DNA of 33,691 bases from Haplosporangium gracile (lineage: Eukaryota > Mortierellomycota > Mortierellomycetes > Mortierellales > Mortierellaceae): assembly GCA_015499985.1 (NCBI GenBank), contig JAAAUF010000315.1:4494-38184 (forward strand). The letters run 5' to 3'. The number at the start of each line of letters is the position of its first letter. The stretch's first letter is position 1. Under the pieces are notes generated by a model. That model was not told where the DNA came from. It did not search any database and was given only the letters and a program-made list of their open reading frames with translations. The translations under genes and the position numbers were made by a program. This document shows, in pieces, positions 1-11,533 of this stretch.

Positions 1-1186
1 TGTTGGTCGAGATGGACGGTTTCGGATCGAACGAGCACGTTGTTGTCTTGGCAGGAACCAACAGACCCGACGTTCTGGACGATGCTCTGATGAGACCTGG
101 TCGTTTCGATCGTCACATTGCCATTGACCGTCCCGACATCAAGGGCAGAGGTGATATTTTCAAGGTTCATCTGAGACCCATCAAGACGGAGGAGGATATT
201 CCCAAGCTGGCACAAAAGTTGGCAGCTCTTACCCCTGGATTCTCTGGAGCCGATATCCACAACGTCTGTAACGAGGCTGCTCTTATTGCGGCCAGACATA
301 ACAAGGAGACTGTGGTCGAAGCTGACTTTGAGGCTGCGATTGAGCGCGTCATTGTTGGTTTGGAGAAGAAGTCTAAGGTGTTGTCGCCCGAGGAGAAGAA
401 GACTGTTGCCTATCACGAGGCTGGTCATGCCGTTGCAGGATGGTACTTGGAACACGCCGATCCCTTGTTGAAGGTGTCGATCATCCCTCGCGGAGTTGGA
501 GCTCTTGGATATGCCCAGTACTTGCCCAAGGACCAATACCTGTACTCGACTCAGCAGCTCATGGACCGTATGTGCATGACTCTTGGTGGACGTGTCTCTG
601 AGCATATCTTTTTTGGCACCATCACCACCGGTGCTCAAGACGATCTTCAAAAGGTCACCAAGATGGCCTACGCCCAAGGTATGTTACTTCGTTTTCCTTA
701 AAATTGATATGATTGATACTGCGATTCAGTTCTAAGACTAATTTTGACCGCAAATCGTTTTAAAAATTAGTGGCCACATACGGAATGGACACTGAGCTTG
801 GACCCCTGTCATATGGCAATCCTGAGAAGGAGAACCAGTTCACCAAGCCCTACAGTGAGCAGACTGGTCAGTTGATCGATAACCAGGTGCGATCATTGAT
901 CGGCCAGGCATTCCGCAAGACGACGAACCTTTTGACCGAGAAGCGTGTCGATGTCGAGAAAGTTGCTAAATTATTGATGGAGAAGGAGGTCTTGAACCGC
1001 GCAGACATGGAGCGTCTCCTTGGCAAGCGCCCCTTCCAGGATAAGTTGCATGAGCTATTGGGAACTGAGGTCACTGCCCAGGATGAGCAGCACGCTAACG
1101 GCTCCACGTCAGCGCCCACCACGGACTCTCCCCCTACTGCATCCTCTTCCTCCTCCACCACTCCTCCTTCTCCTCCAATTGTATAG
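1..1186 (+). CDS. AFG3: m-AAA mitochondrial protease subunit, 3' part (AFG3/AFG3L2 type)
   Basis: Partial CDS, exons <1..678 and 771..1186. This ATP-dependent zinc metalloprotease of the mitochondrial inner membrane degrades unassembled membrane proteins and processes mitochondrial precursors. The window opens inside the AAA+ ATPase domain: [26 protein letters not shown] (second region of homology with arginine fingers), then the AAA lid. The M41 peptidase follows, with the zinc motif HEAGH (codons from 414) and the downstream acidic ligand in TTGAQDDL. The 92-nt intron starts GTATGT and ends in TTAG, and splicing gives the family junction AYAQ/VATYGMD. The C-terminal tail is Ser/Thr/Pro-rich. 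Walker A, Walker B, transmembrane segments and presequence lie upstream of the window. Assignment to AFG3 rather than the paralogue RCA1/YTA12 is a family judgement; m-AAA identity is secure. It is convergent with ISY1, 251 nt apart. Confidence 0.95.
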
Positions 1187-1311
1187 TTTTTTTTCACTCT
1201 AAATCCTTTTAACGCAGACTGAAAAGATTCAAAACAAAACAAAGCATTTTGAGATAATGAAATAGACAATTGAAATGATTTCCAACACAATAGTCCTTGA
1301 GCAAAAAATAA

Positions 1312-1331
1312 TTTTTTTTTTTTTTTTTTTT
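1312..1331. repeat. poly-T run in convergent 3' intergenic spacer
   Basis: Twenty consecutive T lie between the stop codons of the convergent protease and ISY1 genes. Probably part of one or both 3' UTRs; length is likely polymorphic. Confidence 0.8.
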
Positions 1332-1437
1332 GAAGAGGTTGCATTATTGTACATTTTTTTTGGTGCTGTGTGTGTTCGTCGTTAGAATGAACAGGAGTAA
1401 AGTGTGTGCGTGTGCAGGTGGGGGGTGTTTGGGTGCA

Positions 1438-2814
1438 TTATGCGGTCTTGACCAAGTCCTCATTCACGTAACGGTCCAGAATAGCCTGCTTCCTCCTCTT
1501 GACGAGGTACTCTTCCACTTCCTTTTGCGAGGGCACATACAGTGTCCCCAGAGCCTGAGATCTCTCGCCCTGCTGTCCGTCCACCTCCATTGCGTCCTCA
1601 TCCGCTTCCTCCGCCTGCTCCAGCGCCTTCTCAATCGCTAAGATAATACGTAAAGAAAACATTCAAGTTAAGATGAGTACATTGTGCCAAAAAACTTCAT
1701 ATGGTCGAAGAATACCAACAAGATGACATTAATCACGTACCAATGCGCTCCTGTTCTTCTTCAAACTCCAGAAGCGTGCCATCCTCTTCGTCTCTGTATC
1801 CGTAGTAATCGGCGTCGACGTTGCGGTGAAGTTCTGCCCTGGTCTTTTCCTTCAGCGTCAATGCTAATTCGATATGAGTGGACAAAAAAAGATGTTAATT
1901 GACTGGACTGTAGATCGTCCTCATGATTTGACCTTTTTGAAGGATAATAAAAACTCAAACAACGTACGCTTAGGCTGGAAGAGCTCCTTGACTCCTGGAA
2001 GATCCTTTGCACGCCCGAAATATTTGTATCCACGAGCACCGGGGACTTCCTTGCCCTGTGCATCCAGTGTCTTTGGACCAGTTATCTAACATACAAATAG
2101 CAGATAATATCAATGACGCGTTAGTCTTCCTGTGTTATTTCTGACAAGAGTCCTACCGATCCAAAACTTGTCAAAAATCGTGCTGAAGTAATTTACCCTG
2201 TAGTCAACGCCGCCAAGATCCACGATCTGTTGTTCCCAACGATACTTTTCGCGCATCAATTTGTTGATCTCGTCGTTCAAATCGCGGATCTGGAAGTCAG
2301 ATATGCTGCCTACACATACAAACGAGAAATAAACACAAATGTGATTAGCAACCCAACATGATCTTAGCATGCCATTGGTTTTTTCAGGTAGCAACTTGCA
2401 AATAAACAAATGAGTGTGCGCCAGTGGTCCTCGTTAAACAAAAACAACAACAATAGCATAAAACAAGTAAAACGTACTGTCCTGAATCTTGCTCATCTTT
2501 TTAGAGATGTCGCCAATGGTGTTCCGACGCCACTTCTCGGCCTCGGTCAATGAGGTGACCTCTGACACCCTGAAGGGCCGGCGTTGCTGTACTTTTGACC
2601 CGCCCAATTCTGCATTCTTTGCCTCGCGAAAGCGATACAGCATAGATCTTTTTCATAAGACAAAACAAAAAAAAAAAAAAGAAAACGCATGTTAGTTAAT
2701 GCTGATCACTACTAGAGAGTGGGTTGTTACTGTTCAGTGTGCGATGGTGTTGTCGATGTAGGATGCTGAGTGACAGAGTCTAACGTACTGCGCCTTTTCT
2801 TCGTTTCTGGCCAT
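1438..2814 (-). CDS. ISY1: Pre-mRNA-splicing factor ISY1
   Basis: Exons (minus order) 2789-2814, 2478-2647, 2197-2309, 1968-2085, 1741-1863, 1637-1438; 750 nt, 249 aa. ISY1 belongs to the Prp19/NineTeen-associated complex of the catalytically active spliceosome. Diagnostic conserved segments are LYRFREAKNAELGG, SEVTSLTEAEKWRR, DLNDEINKLMREKYRWEQQI, VPGARGYKYFGRAKDLPGV and a middle region with NVDADYYGYRDEEDGTLLEF; the C-terminus is acidic and charged. The first exon encodes only MARNEEKA plus two bases, a typical ISY1 start. Frame stays open past the true donor at 2196 into intron 3, but joining GGVDYR directly to ITGPKTLD matches the family and closes the frame. Donors are mostly GTACGT. Length equals a small fungal ISY1. 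Confidence 0.95.
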
Positions 2815-3055
2815 GGCGATTTAGAGTCCTGCGGGTTTAATGGGTGTGAAGGGAAAGAGAATGGCGGCGAAGGAGTTTCCTTTATGTCCTTTGCTCACGA
2901 CCAGCTTGACTGAGTGGGCGCTATTGATATCCCCGCAACTCGTTAAATAATTCGATTCTCCCACATTCAAAGCCACATCAGCCACCCGTAAGTTATCGCA
3001 ATCACATATACCAGATTTGAACTTATTTCTAAAGCTAATCATCGTTCAAAGTCTA

Positions 3056-5413
3056 TTACAACTCATCGTGTTTACGGTTATGCTCCTCCTCTTCCAGCTG
3101 CTGCTCCTTCTGTCCTCCCTGTACACTCTGCTCTTGCTCCTGCCCCTGCTCCTGCTCCTCAATATTAGTCTCACTCTCACCCTCACCCTCAGGGACAGGG
3201 CACACAGCGGGTGTTTGGAGCTTAAACAAGTACTCGCACTTCTCAGGTTCCGTCACAGAGGTAATCTCGGTCTTGATACCACAAGACATCATTAACTTGA
3301 CAGATCGCTCGGGTCCGTTCCAGCATTTCGCGCCGCCAGTATACATTTGAACATCATAGTTGTCCCCTTCCCATCCCGAGAATTTGCTATTAGTGATAGG
3401 AGTAAAGCGAGTGAGAGGAAGGATTAGTTTCGGGATGTGAAACGTGACACTGCCAATGCTTAGAATAGAAGACAAAAGGATTTACCCAAGATGTGTACTA
3501 GAGTGTGAATTCTGGTTAGCGTCGCCAAACAGACAGATCGAGTAGGTGTACCTACAAACGAAATAAAGAGTAAAGTGAGTCAATAACGCGCTATGTTCCA
3601 TATTTCCGCACAATATCGGACCGTTTCTACAAGGACATCTTCTCCACTTACTCGGTATCCTTGAAATCAAAGCAGTTGTCAACGAGCTGTGCAAAAGTCT
3701 CGTCAGGTCCGAAATCCATGTTCAGCTTGCGCTCAATATCCCGAATGCCTTCCTGCACCTTGCTTTCCTTCTCATTCGCGTCGTTGAATGCCTCCTGAGC
3801 CAAATCCGCTTCTAAAAGGCATGAATGGAATCATAGTAAGTAACCATTTCGCTCAAACTCAAAAACCACCATCAACACCTTCAGTCTCCAAATCATGGTC
3901 CATACCATCTCTGAACTTCTCGGCCTCTGGGTTGTCGACTGGCAACTCTTCGGGAAGAACAAGATGCTCGACATCGACAAAATCTAGTCTGCTCGAGTCC
4001 CAGGTAACCTCAAAGTCATCCGTGACCTTGACAGCAGCCAAAACCGCCTCATCATTGTACTCGGTGTTGTAATCCCGCTTCATGCCATTCAAGAGATCAT
4101 ACAAGGTTCCAATATCTCTCAGAACCACAGATGTCTCGTCCACCAGTACATCAAACCGGCGGTCTGAAGAAATATCCGAGTCTTCCTGTGCGGTTTCGGT
4201 CTTCTCGCCCTGTGCGACAATATACTCATCGAAACCAGAGACAGTGTCTTTGACTGCGAGGTCGTGATAGTTCTTGTTGTGCTTCTCCTTGAGGTTTTGG
4301 AGGGTAAGTTTCAGCATGTCCCTGACTTCGGTGGTATACTTGAGACGCTTGGTCTGTTCCTGAATCAAGGGCTCCAGCTGCTGATTACGCGCCGCCTCAC
4401 GTTCGCTCTTGCTACCTTCCAAATAAGTATCTTGTGCCTCATTAGCCGCATCCAGTTTTGCTATCATTTCATATGCGATAAGATAGTTAATAAAAGGGTT
4501 AAGGTCATCCGTCTCAGTTTCCTTCCCATTTTGCTCCGCACAATGCGCTAGAAGCAACACCTTTTCAATACAGCGTGTACAAGTGGGAAAAAAATACCTC
4601 TGGCATTGTTAAGCGCCTCCTGGACCTGGTCAACCCGACTCCTCAAATTCTCGAGTTCATTGGTCAAAGAAACCTTGTTAGCCTTTCCGTACTTGATAAA
4701 CCCTCTACGTAACCGGGCGCCCTCATTCTGAATCAATCGGATACGGTCGTTCTCTTCCCGCGCCTTGGCTCCAACCTCCTCACAGACATTGGGGCAATGG
4801 GTCTGACCGTCATACTCATCCGAGCCATCACAGCACTCTTCATCGCAGACACCGTCGTTGACCCTCGAAGTCTTAATGCTTGAGGGAGTGTGACCAATGT
4901 TGGCGCAATAAAACTGTCCTGTTCCGCATGCCGATGTACCTGAGTTACAAAGGTAGGGGTGAGAAGGAAGAGCACAGACATGTTAATTTTCATGGTCCAA
5001 TTCTAATTGGTAATTGTCGTTATTTGTTACCGAGGAACTAAAGGAGTGACTTACCAGGCTCGTCGGAACCATCGATACAATCGCAGTAGTCGTCGTTGAC
5101 AGTCGAGAAAGGGATCGTCTTGGACCCATCAAGACAGCTCCAGTTGTTGGCTCCGTCAGGCACGTACATTTTGGCGTCTAAAAAACATAGTACAGTCGAA
5201 CACCACCGCAAGGATATATACTTTTAATCTTTCTCGTTCCAATCCAACCTTCTCTCAATTGTACATAGATTCTCCCTGTCAATTGAAGATAGAAACGTTA
5301 CTGGAGGGAGAGACGCCACGAGGAGTGTTGTTACTGTTCACGTTGGCTCTGGTCACGGCGACGCTGAGGACAAGTGTCGCCAAGATGGGGAAACAAACAG
5401 AATGGGTCTTCAT
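3056..5413 (-). CDS. GTB1: Glucosidase II beta subunit (PRKCSH/Gtb1 family)
   Basis: Exons (minus order) 5302-5413, 5055-5177, 4598-4939, 3879-4547, 3652-3811, 3486-3551, 3056-3386; 1803 nt, 600 aa. It is the regulatory subunit that retains glucosidase II in the ER lumen and presents N-glycans for removal of glucose. It has a signal peptide (MKTHSVCFPILATLVLSVAV), the family start RGVSPS, two cysteine-rich LDLa-like repeats (NDDYCDCIDGSDEPG and NDGVCDEECCDGSDEYDG), a long acidic coiled-coil middle, a C-terminal MRH lectin domain (YTYSICLFGDA, AKCWNGPERS, TEPEKCEYLF) and a terminal HDEL ER-retrieval signal. The exon-4 donor is ambiguous: 3879, 3870 and 3867 all keep frame. The last intron is 99 nt, ending at TAATAG before KFSGWEG; nearer AG sites fit the MRH fold worse. 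Intron 3-4 is only about 50 nt. The acidic Glu/Gln stretch before HDEL is species-specific. Confidence 0.94.
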
Positions 5414-5711
5414 TCTGTTATAAGAAAAAGGGGACGATTTGGCGGGTTCGTGTGTCTAGGCTGTGAAGGGTGGTGGTTTTCAAATATGCAGGACGAGTGC
5501 AGTGTAGAAGGTGGTTGACGATGGAAAAGTGGAGGAGGAAGATGAAGAAAGATGAATGACTCTATGACAAAAACGAGGAAGGAAAACTATTGGGCGCCCA
5601 TGAAATCCACGTCACTCTGGCTCTCCCTCAGGGGCGAAGCGACCGTTGCCGTCAAAAATGAGAATGAAATATTATGGTGAATTTGAATACAAATTTTACT
5701 ATCTACACAAA

Positions 5712-8615
5712 TTAGAGATTGACCTTGGCAGAGTACTCATTGATCTTGGAGTAGATCTGCTCCTCAAGACCATCGCCATCGCGACCTGCAACAATCGCCA
5801 AAAGATCCTTTGTCACTTGGTAGTTGCCGAGAATATCCACATGGTCTGCCGTCTGCTTGCCTCCGCGGATATCGACTGGTGAGAGACTGCTCCGATGTAT
5901 AAACTCGCGAGTGATCACCTTCACGCCAGCTGGATTGTACAGCTTCTTTTTCCACCCATCCACGCACATATATCCCGTCGACATCAAAGGCACCGTTCCA
6001 TCACTAAGTTTGCGAGAAGAAAAACAAGCGGCATTGAAAATTAGTACAAAGATAAGGCGTCATTTGCATGAAAGTATAAAAAACAAATCCAAAAGTATTA
6101 GTTGAAGATTACCCATCGCCTTGGTGAACACCATAGCTGATTCCAAGCTTGTCATCGTGGACAGACGTATCGATATAGATGTTGGGGACCTGTCCAGTCT
6201 CGTCCGAGACATTGCCAGGTCGTTGATCAAAGATCTGAGGGAGAAGATCGCTGACGCGGTTGTAAGTGTAACTCCTCTCGGTGGACTTGCCGACACCATA
6301 AAGACAATAGATCTTCATCTTGGGCGCATTGGGAAGTGTGGCCTCCAATGGGTTGGTCCAGCTGGCAGGGTCCTTGGTGCTCTTGTCCATTTGCTTTTGT
6401 GTAACTGAGGCGCCAACGGTATAATTCTTGGCCAACATCGCATTGAAGGCATCTCCCGCCATCTTGGACAAAAGCCCCATACTCTCGTCCATGCCATGGT
6501 TCTCCATATTGGATCCCTCTGCAAACGCCAGCATCGCTCCAAAAGTAGGCGATTGCTCGCCGTACCTTCCCTTGGTTGTCGCGCCAGGAGTCTCCTCGCT
6601 ATTGGCAATCTTCTCATTGATGACTGTTTCCTCCTCGTCGTGCGTACCATCATCGGGAGCTCCTTTGATAGTTCCCCAGATACGGTTTCCTCCCTTAGGA
6701 ATCATACTCGACAGACCACCCCAACTCCTGAACAGATCGGCACGCTCACGTCTCGAAAAGAATTTTTCTAGGACATACGCACTGACAACGCCTAATTGAG
6801 CGGTATCACGCACCTCGCCGGACAAGACAGCTGCCAAGGTCTTGGGCACTCCGAGCATAGGACCGGCAATGTTGACGAAGGTATGAACGTGATCACTGAC
6901 CCAGTTGGGGCCTCCCTTGCCTCCCTTGCTGGACTCGACCCACTTGAAGAAGTAGAACATGACATTAGATCCCATGGAATGAGCCACCAAGACGGTCTTC
7001 TCTCCAGTCATTTTGAGTGAAAGCTCCAAGTTGGATTTGAGGCGTGAAAAGTAGTTGTCGCGGTTTTCTAGGTTGGCAAAGGAGAGCCTCCAGTCGTACG
7101 ACGCCAGGTACATGTTGTTGTTGTCATAACCAATCGCGGCCAAATTCTACAACAATGGCAGTTAAAATAAGTTGAGTTAGTACCATTCACCAAATGATCC
7201 AATGTACACTGCAAACACGCAATGCCATAAACCGTTACCTTGATGATGGGTGCCCACACCCAGTAACTATGACAATGTCAGGTAGCAGAACGTAAACACT
7301 TTGTTAGTTATAGAGTGAACCGATTTCAGGCACAAACAATGAGTGAGGTTTGCGTTCAGTGTCGTCATGATTGCCGAATTTACGACCAAATAATTTTTCC
7401 CCCGCATTCCATATGAAAAAAATAAAAAAGCACGATGCGCAAAAAAATGAGAAAAACAAACACGCATGGACCTACCCCTGAACAAAGTAGTCGGCTGCTT
7501 CAAGACCCTGAGCAGCACGCAGACGAACGCCTTCTGGATCAAGACCCGTTTTGGGGTCCAGTCTCAAATTGGAGATCCAGCAATCCTTATCCAGCAGTAC
7601 CGCCTTGAACATGGCTAAGAATAAAGGAGAGATAAGCAAACATGCGCACAAATGCCGGTGAGTTCAAATTGTCATTGTCTATTCTCCTGCTGTCATGTAA
7701 AAAAAGTAAACGTCATGACGATAACGCCAAAACTTACTGGTAGTACCCCACATGCGTTTGCGAAAGTATTTTTGAGAACAGCTGTTGTTTGTTGTTGACC
7801 ATGACTCGAGACCGGTAGAGACGATTCCAGGGATCATGATGACCTATTATGTACGCGTCAAGGGTATAGTTATGAGGTCGACAGTTATGCAGGATCAACT
7901 ACAAAAAGAACAGCGCATCATACGATATCGGGTTGTTGTTTATCCATTCCCTCCTCGAGTTTTTACTTACGGGATACTTTGGCCTGTATCCGAGCTCCTC
8001 ACGGAGTTCCTCTCCGGGATAAAACTCTTCTTCTGTCAAGATCTCTGGTCTAAACATGGCCGAGACATTGCCGATGAACTCGTCGGGGATCATCCCTGAG
8101 GGGACCATCGAGGCCAGATCAAAGTCGTGAAAATAGTGCGAGAATGCCTCCATGTAAGCCGCGTCTTTGGATTGGCGCATCAGGACAGTTGCCAGACCCA
8201 TTCCAATAATGATACCGAGCAACAGGACCACCCGACGGCGTGTTCTAGCAGGGATGTGCTTCTTATGGTCATGGACCTCGACATCGTTGACAAAGAGTGA
8301 TTGGCGAAGGTAGTTGGCGACGGAGGGGTTCCGACTAAGGGTTGGGTGTCTGACCTCGAGTTTTGAGCTCTTGGGCAAGGCGTTTGTCAACTTTTCCAGA
8401 GCCTCCTTGACCTCGCCTGTGAATCCGTCATGTGGGGTTTGGTTGTTGTTGTCGTGATGTGAATGAGCGTTGCCATTGCTGTCCTTGCTGTCCTTATTGT
8501 TGCTATTGTTATTGCTGTTGTTGTTTCCGATTCCGATTCCGTTGGAGTGTGCGTGTCCGTTGGTGGTGTTGGAGTGAGTCTGCTTCTGACTCTGTTTCCG
8601 CTTTCTGGGAGCCAT
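5712..8615 (-). CDS. LRO1: Phospholipid:diacylglycerol acyltransferase (PDAT)
   Basis: Exons (minus order) 7971-8615, 7738-7843, 7476-7614, 7239-7266, 6113-7146, 5712-6003; 2244 nt, 747 aa. LRO1-type PDAT moves an acyl chain from phospholipid to diacylglycerol at the ER, making triacylglycerol without acyl-CoA. The N-terminus is a basic, Asn/His-rich cytosolic stretch (MAPRKRKQ), followed by RTRRR and one membrane segment (VVLLLGIIIGMGLATVL). The lumenal LCAT-like domain has PGIVSTGLESW, LDPKTGLDPEG, the nucleophile elbow AHSMGSN (Ser363), GDGDGTVPL (Asp650/652) and TADHVDIL (His705), giving an intact triad. Exon 4 is a 28-nt microexon coding YWVWAPIIK. An in-frame ATG 31 codons upstream (8708) would add a hydrophobic leader; I chose 8615 because the family has a short cytosolic N-terminus. 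A TTTAAA lies about 100 nt upstream of the start. Confidence 0.95.
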
Positions 8616-8899
8616 GAATGCGGCGAGTGTCCAAGTATGTAGGTGGTTGTTGTGTGTGGAATGAACGAGTGAAGGAAAAAACAAGAGAAATAGAAATGCA
8701 CCAAACAAGCCGATTTAAAGGGACGTGCGACTCCACATGGACAACTTTTTCCACGACAACTTGGAAGGGAAATAATTCATTTTTAAGTACTCCTCCCCTA
8801 AGTTATTTGTATTAAAAAAAAGCAACACCAACTTGTTCTCACGCCCTTCTTAACTACTCCAACACATGCTTCAGCGACAACTACAACAACAACACGACA

Positions 8900-11314
8900 A
8901 TGGGATTATTCGATTGGTATCACCCCTGTTCAAATGTATCTATCCGTGACCGCCTCACTCGACACAGAGCGGTGTCGCTTCGATGTTCTGGCTAACTGTC
9001 ATCAAATCATTTCAGAAAGCATACTTTAAGAAATCCGGCGACGAAGCACACAGGATGCTCGAGCAAGACAGCGAACGGTTCAGAACAACACTCAACCTCA
9101 GTATTTACATCGATGGCCCACAAGCAGAAGAGAAGAAGTTTGCTGCTGGGGTTCGCGAGTCAAAGGGAGAAGGCGCTTGCCAAAGTGGAATCTAGCGCTG
9201 GATGCCAGAGATACGGGTGAACGACAGAAAGCGGCTGTGAAAGCGATATCATATTGACGTCAGAACTTGATCCGCGTCCTCATTCTATCGGTCCTTGTCA
9301 AGTCGGATGCAGTTTACCGACTACATGCGGAGTCGTGGATGGGTTGTGAGAGTTTGCGAGACAGAGGCAGATGTCGCCATGGTACAGGACGCCCAGCCAG
9401 GCGATATAATTATCTCCACCGACAGTGATATGTTCGGTTACCGATCCATCGTGACCATTTGGCGACCTGTCTCTAAGCTCAGCAGTCTTGTGTGCAAGGT
9501 CCCTGACGTCCTCAAGGCCATTGAAATCACCCGAGGCCAGCTAACGGTGCTGGCTGTGGTATCACGCAACGACTATCAACAGAACATTCACTCGCTCGGT
9601 ATATCAACGAACTTCAGGATTGTGAAGAGGGTTACCAGCAGTCCAGGTAACGTTGTGAAAACATGAGGTTTTTTTCTTTTTACCCAGTGGATTCTGTTAC
9701 CCATACTTGTTGAATACTTACCACATTATTATTATTGTTTTGCGATTTAATTAGACCCCCAGTCGATTGTGAATGCATACCTGTCCGACAACACTGTGAT
9801 TAGAAGGAATACCGAGAGCGAGGACTTTAGGAAATCGTTTCGTGTGTTTGTGCTCATGGAGCAAACTCCCACCAAGCCAGTTGTACATCAACTGTCGTCG
9901 CAAACTGTGTGGGACGTTTTGCAGAGTCGATACAGGTCACTCTGTGGCGAATGCAATTTGCGGAAAGAGAAGCAGGGTCTAGAGCCACTCCGAGGTAATG
10001 TTAATGTGTTAAATAAGGGTTATTGTTTTACTTTTATGGATTCGTATGTATCTAATATTTGTTTTCTCTCAAAGATGACATTGTGAGACTTTCAAGACCA
10101 CGCTCCTTTAACAGATACCAAACTGTCGAATCTCCCATGTTGGCGTCGGAATTATCTCCGCAACAGAGTGCTCCCTCTAATTAAGATCTTGCTCCTTCAT
10201 CAGTCTTGAGATCAAGCCAGCTCGAGGCACCAAACACGATGCAGATGAAAAGGCTCCGTTCGTTACAAAGAGGACTACCAAGCAGGGATTGGTACAGTCC
10301 ATGGTGTATTTCCACCCAACTTCGTCACTAGAAGTGGATGCGCTGTCCGCCAACACAACGGTACAGAACCCTGCTTGCTCAACCATGGGACAGGAGGCAG
10401 CCTCTAGCACAACAGCCAAAGAGCCATTAATCATGTCGCCAGAGTCGCCCAGATTGGGGTTCTTCAACCTGGCTGTCAAGAGTAAAGCGGTTTATCAGCC
10501 CGTCTTCCACTTCCGCCGATGGTTAGAAGAAGACAAAAAAGTCATCTCCGAGGTCGAAGAGCACTCTATCAGCGATATCGAGACCCGCCTCCCTGTTTTC
10601 AAAGGACCCGGTGCGAGCGTTGTTGATTATGTGAAGGAGGTCGAGAAGGTCGAGGAGAGGCTGTTGGCGTTTTACAATGGATCAGACAGCACGTTCAAAA
10701 ATCACCAATAGGCCATGCAGCGTGCGCGTCAAGCCAAGTACGAACCCATATCGGACCGACTACTAGGCATTGTTGGTGAAAGCGTAGGTCGCCGAGCTGA
10801 TGCAAGAAATCCGGTATTGATCGGAATCGATTTAGGCAAGTTCTCATTCAAGAGCGGCCTATCGTCTTTGCACTCGACATTCCTCGCGCTCTTCATACAG
10901 AAAGTAGGTGTTTTATTAAGGCATCATGAATGACAGCATTCTTTAATGAAAATGTATATGCTTCTTTTTTCTAAGGCGAGGTCTCTCAGATATGTGGTCG
11001 TTGGGCTCAATGAGTACTACTCTAGCAAGAAGTGTCCTGCATGTAGATTCTTCATTGCCCAGGTTGATACTCGTCACTTCTACTGCCCTCACTGCCATGT
11101 GCTCCATCACTGCGATGTTTTGGCTGCGGAGAACATGGTCAATATCATCCGAGGCTAGCTCGTTCGGCAGGAGCGACCCGACTACATTTACCCAATCGCT
11201 GCTAATGGTTCGTACCCCTGGAAAGCAGAAGCCAGCTCAGGACTCAAAACTAGTCCCAACACTGCGACAGCCAGCAACAGCATCGCAAGCCAAGCTCGGG
11301 GGCGGCGCAAGTGA
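8900..11314 (+). pseudogene. Decayed FEN1/XPG-like nuclease – TnpB/Fanzor-like fusion gene
   Basis: Relic of a multi-exon gene. The start resembles MGLFDWYHP (8900); fragments RFDVLANC (8976, one frame) and HRMLEQDSERF…YIDGPQAEEK (about 9030-9130, another frame) show frameshifts. Next comes a FEN1/XPG I-domain-like block: GWVVRVCETEADVA, IIISTDSDMFGY, LTVLAVVSRNDYQQNIHSLG (to 9646). Introns with intact GT/AG sites are 9647-9754, 9995-10074 and 10904-10975. Downstream, NLAVKSKAVYQPVFHFRRWL and LIGIDLGKFSF lead into SLRYVVVGLNEYYSSKKCPACR…YCPHCHVLHHCDVLAAENM, which has the CPxC/CPxC zinc ribbon and the D-x-x-A-A-x-N RuvC-III signature of TnpB/Fanzor. In-frame stops lie at 9268, 10182, 10709 and 11156, and readable homologous-looking coding continues past 11156 (YIYPIAANGSYPWK) to 11312. 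The middle is short, so the RuvC-I segment appears deleted. Family similarity to Mortierella multicopy proteins is from memory. Confidence 0.7.
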
Positions 11315-11513
11315 GCTGCAACCGCAACCAGCGAGGGTGAAGGAAAGCAGTGAAAGGCGGTCAGGGTTTAGACTAGTTTTTTACGTGTGTTCGAAAGCAC
11401 GCATTAGTGATGGACAGAGCCTACTGCCATTGGTAAAGGCAACGTTGTACGGCACCCGCTGCGTATATGTGCAAGGTTAAGGACCATAAGAGAACGAGAG
11501 AGTAAGGACTATA

Positions 11514-11533
11514 AGAGAGAGAGAGAGAGAGAG
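11514..11533. repeat. (GA)n microsatellite with adjoining imperfect tandem duplication
   Basis: Ten GA units following two copies of a unit beginning AAGGACYATAAGAGA. It lies about 200 nt beyond the end of the decayed FEN-TnpB-like gene and may mark its old 3' flank. Confidence 0.7.

Noticed and set aside
3387..3475. Shorter last intron (27 or 36 nt) in the glucosidase II beta gene, adding residues before the MRH core
   Set aside because: An intron of 99 nt with a CTAAT branch-like site and pyrimidine tract joins HLG to KFSGWEG, matching the MRH domain; a 27-nt intron is implausibly short.
8616..8708. Upstream ATG giving PDAT a hydrophobic 31-residue leader
   Set aside because: The family has a basic cytosolic N-terminus before one membrane segment; the extra residues look like translated leader DNA. 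Not fully excluded.
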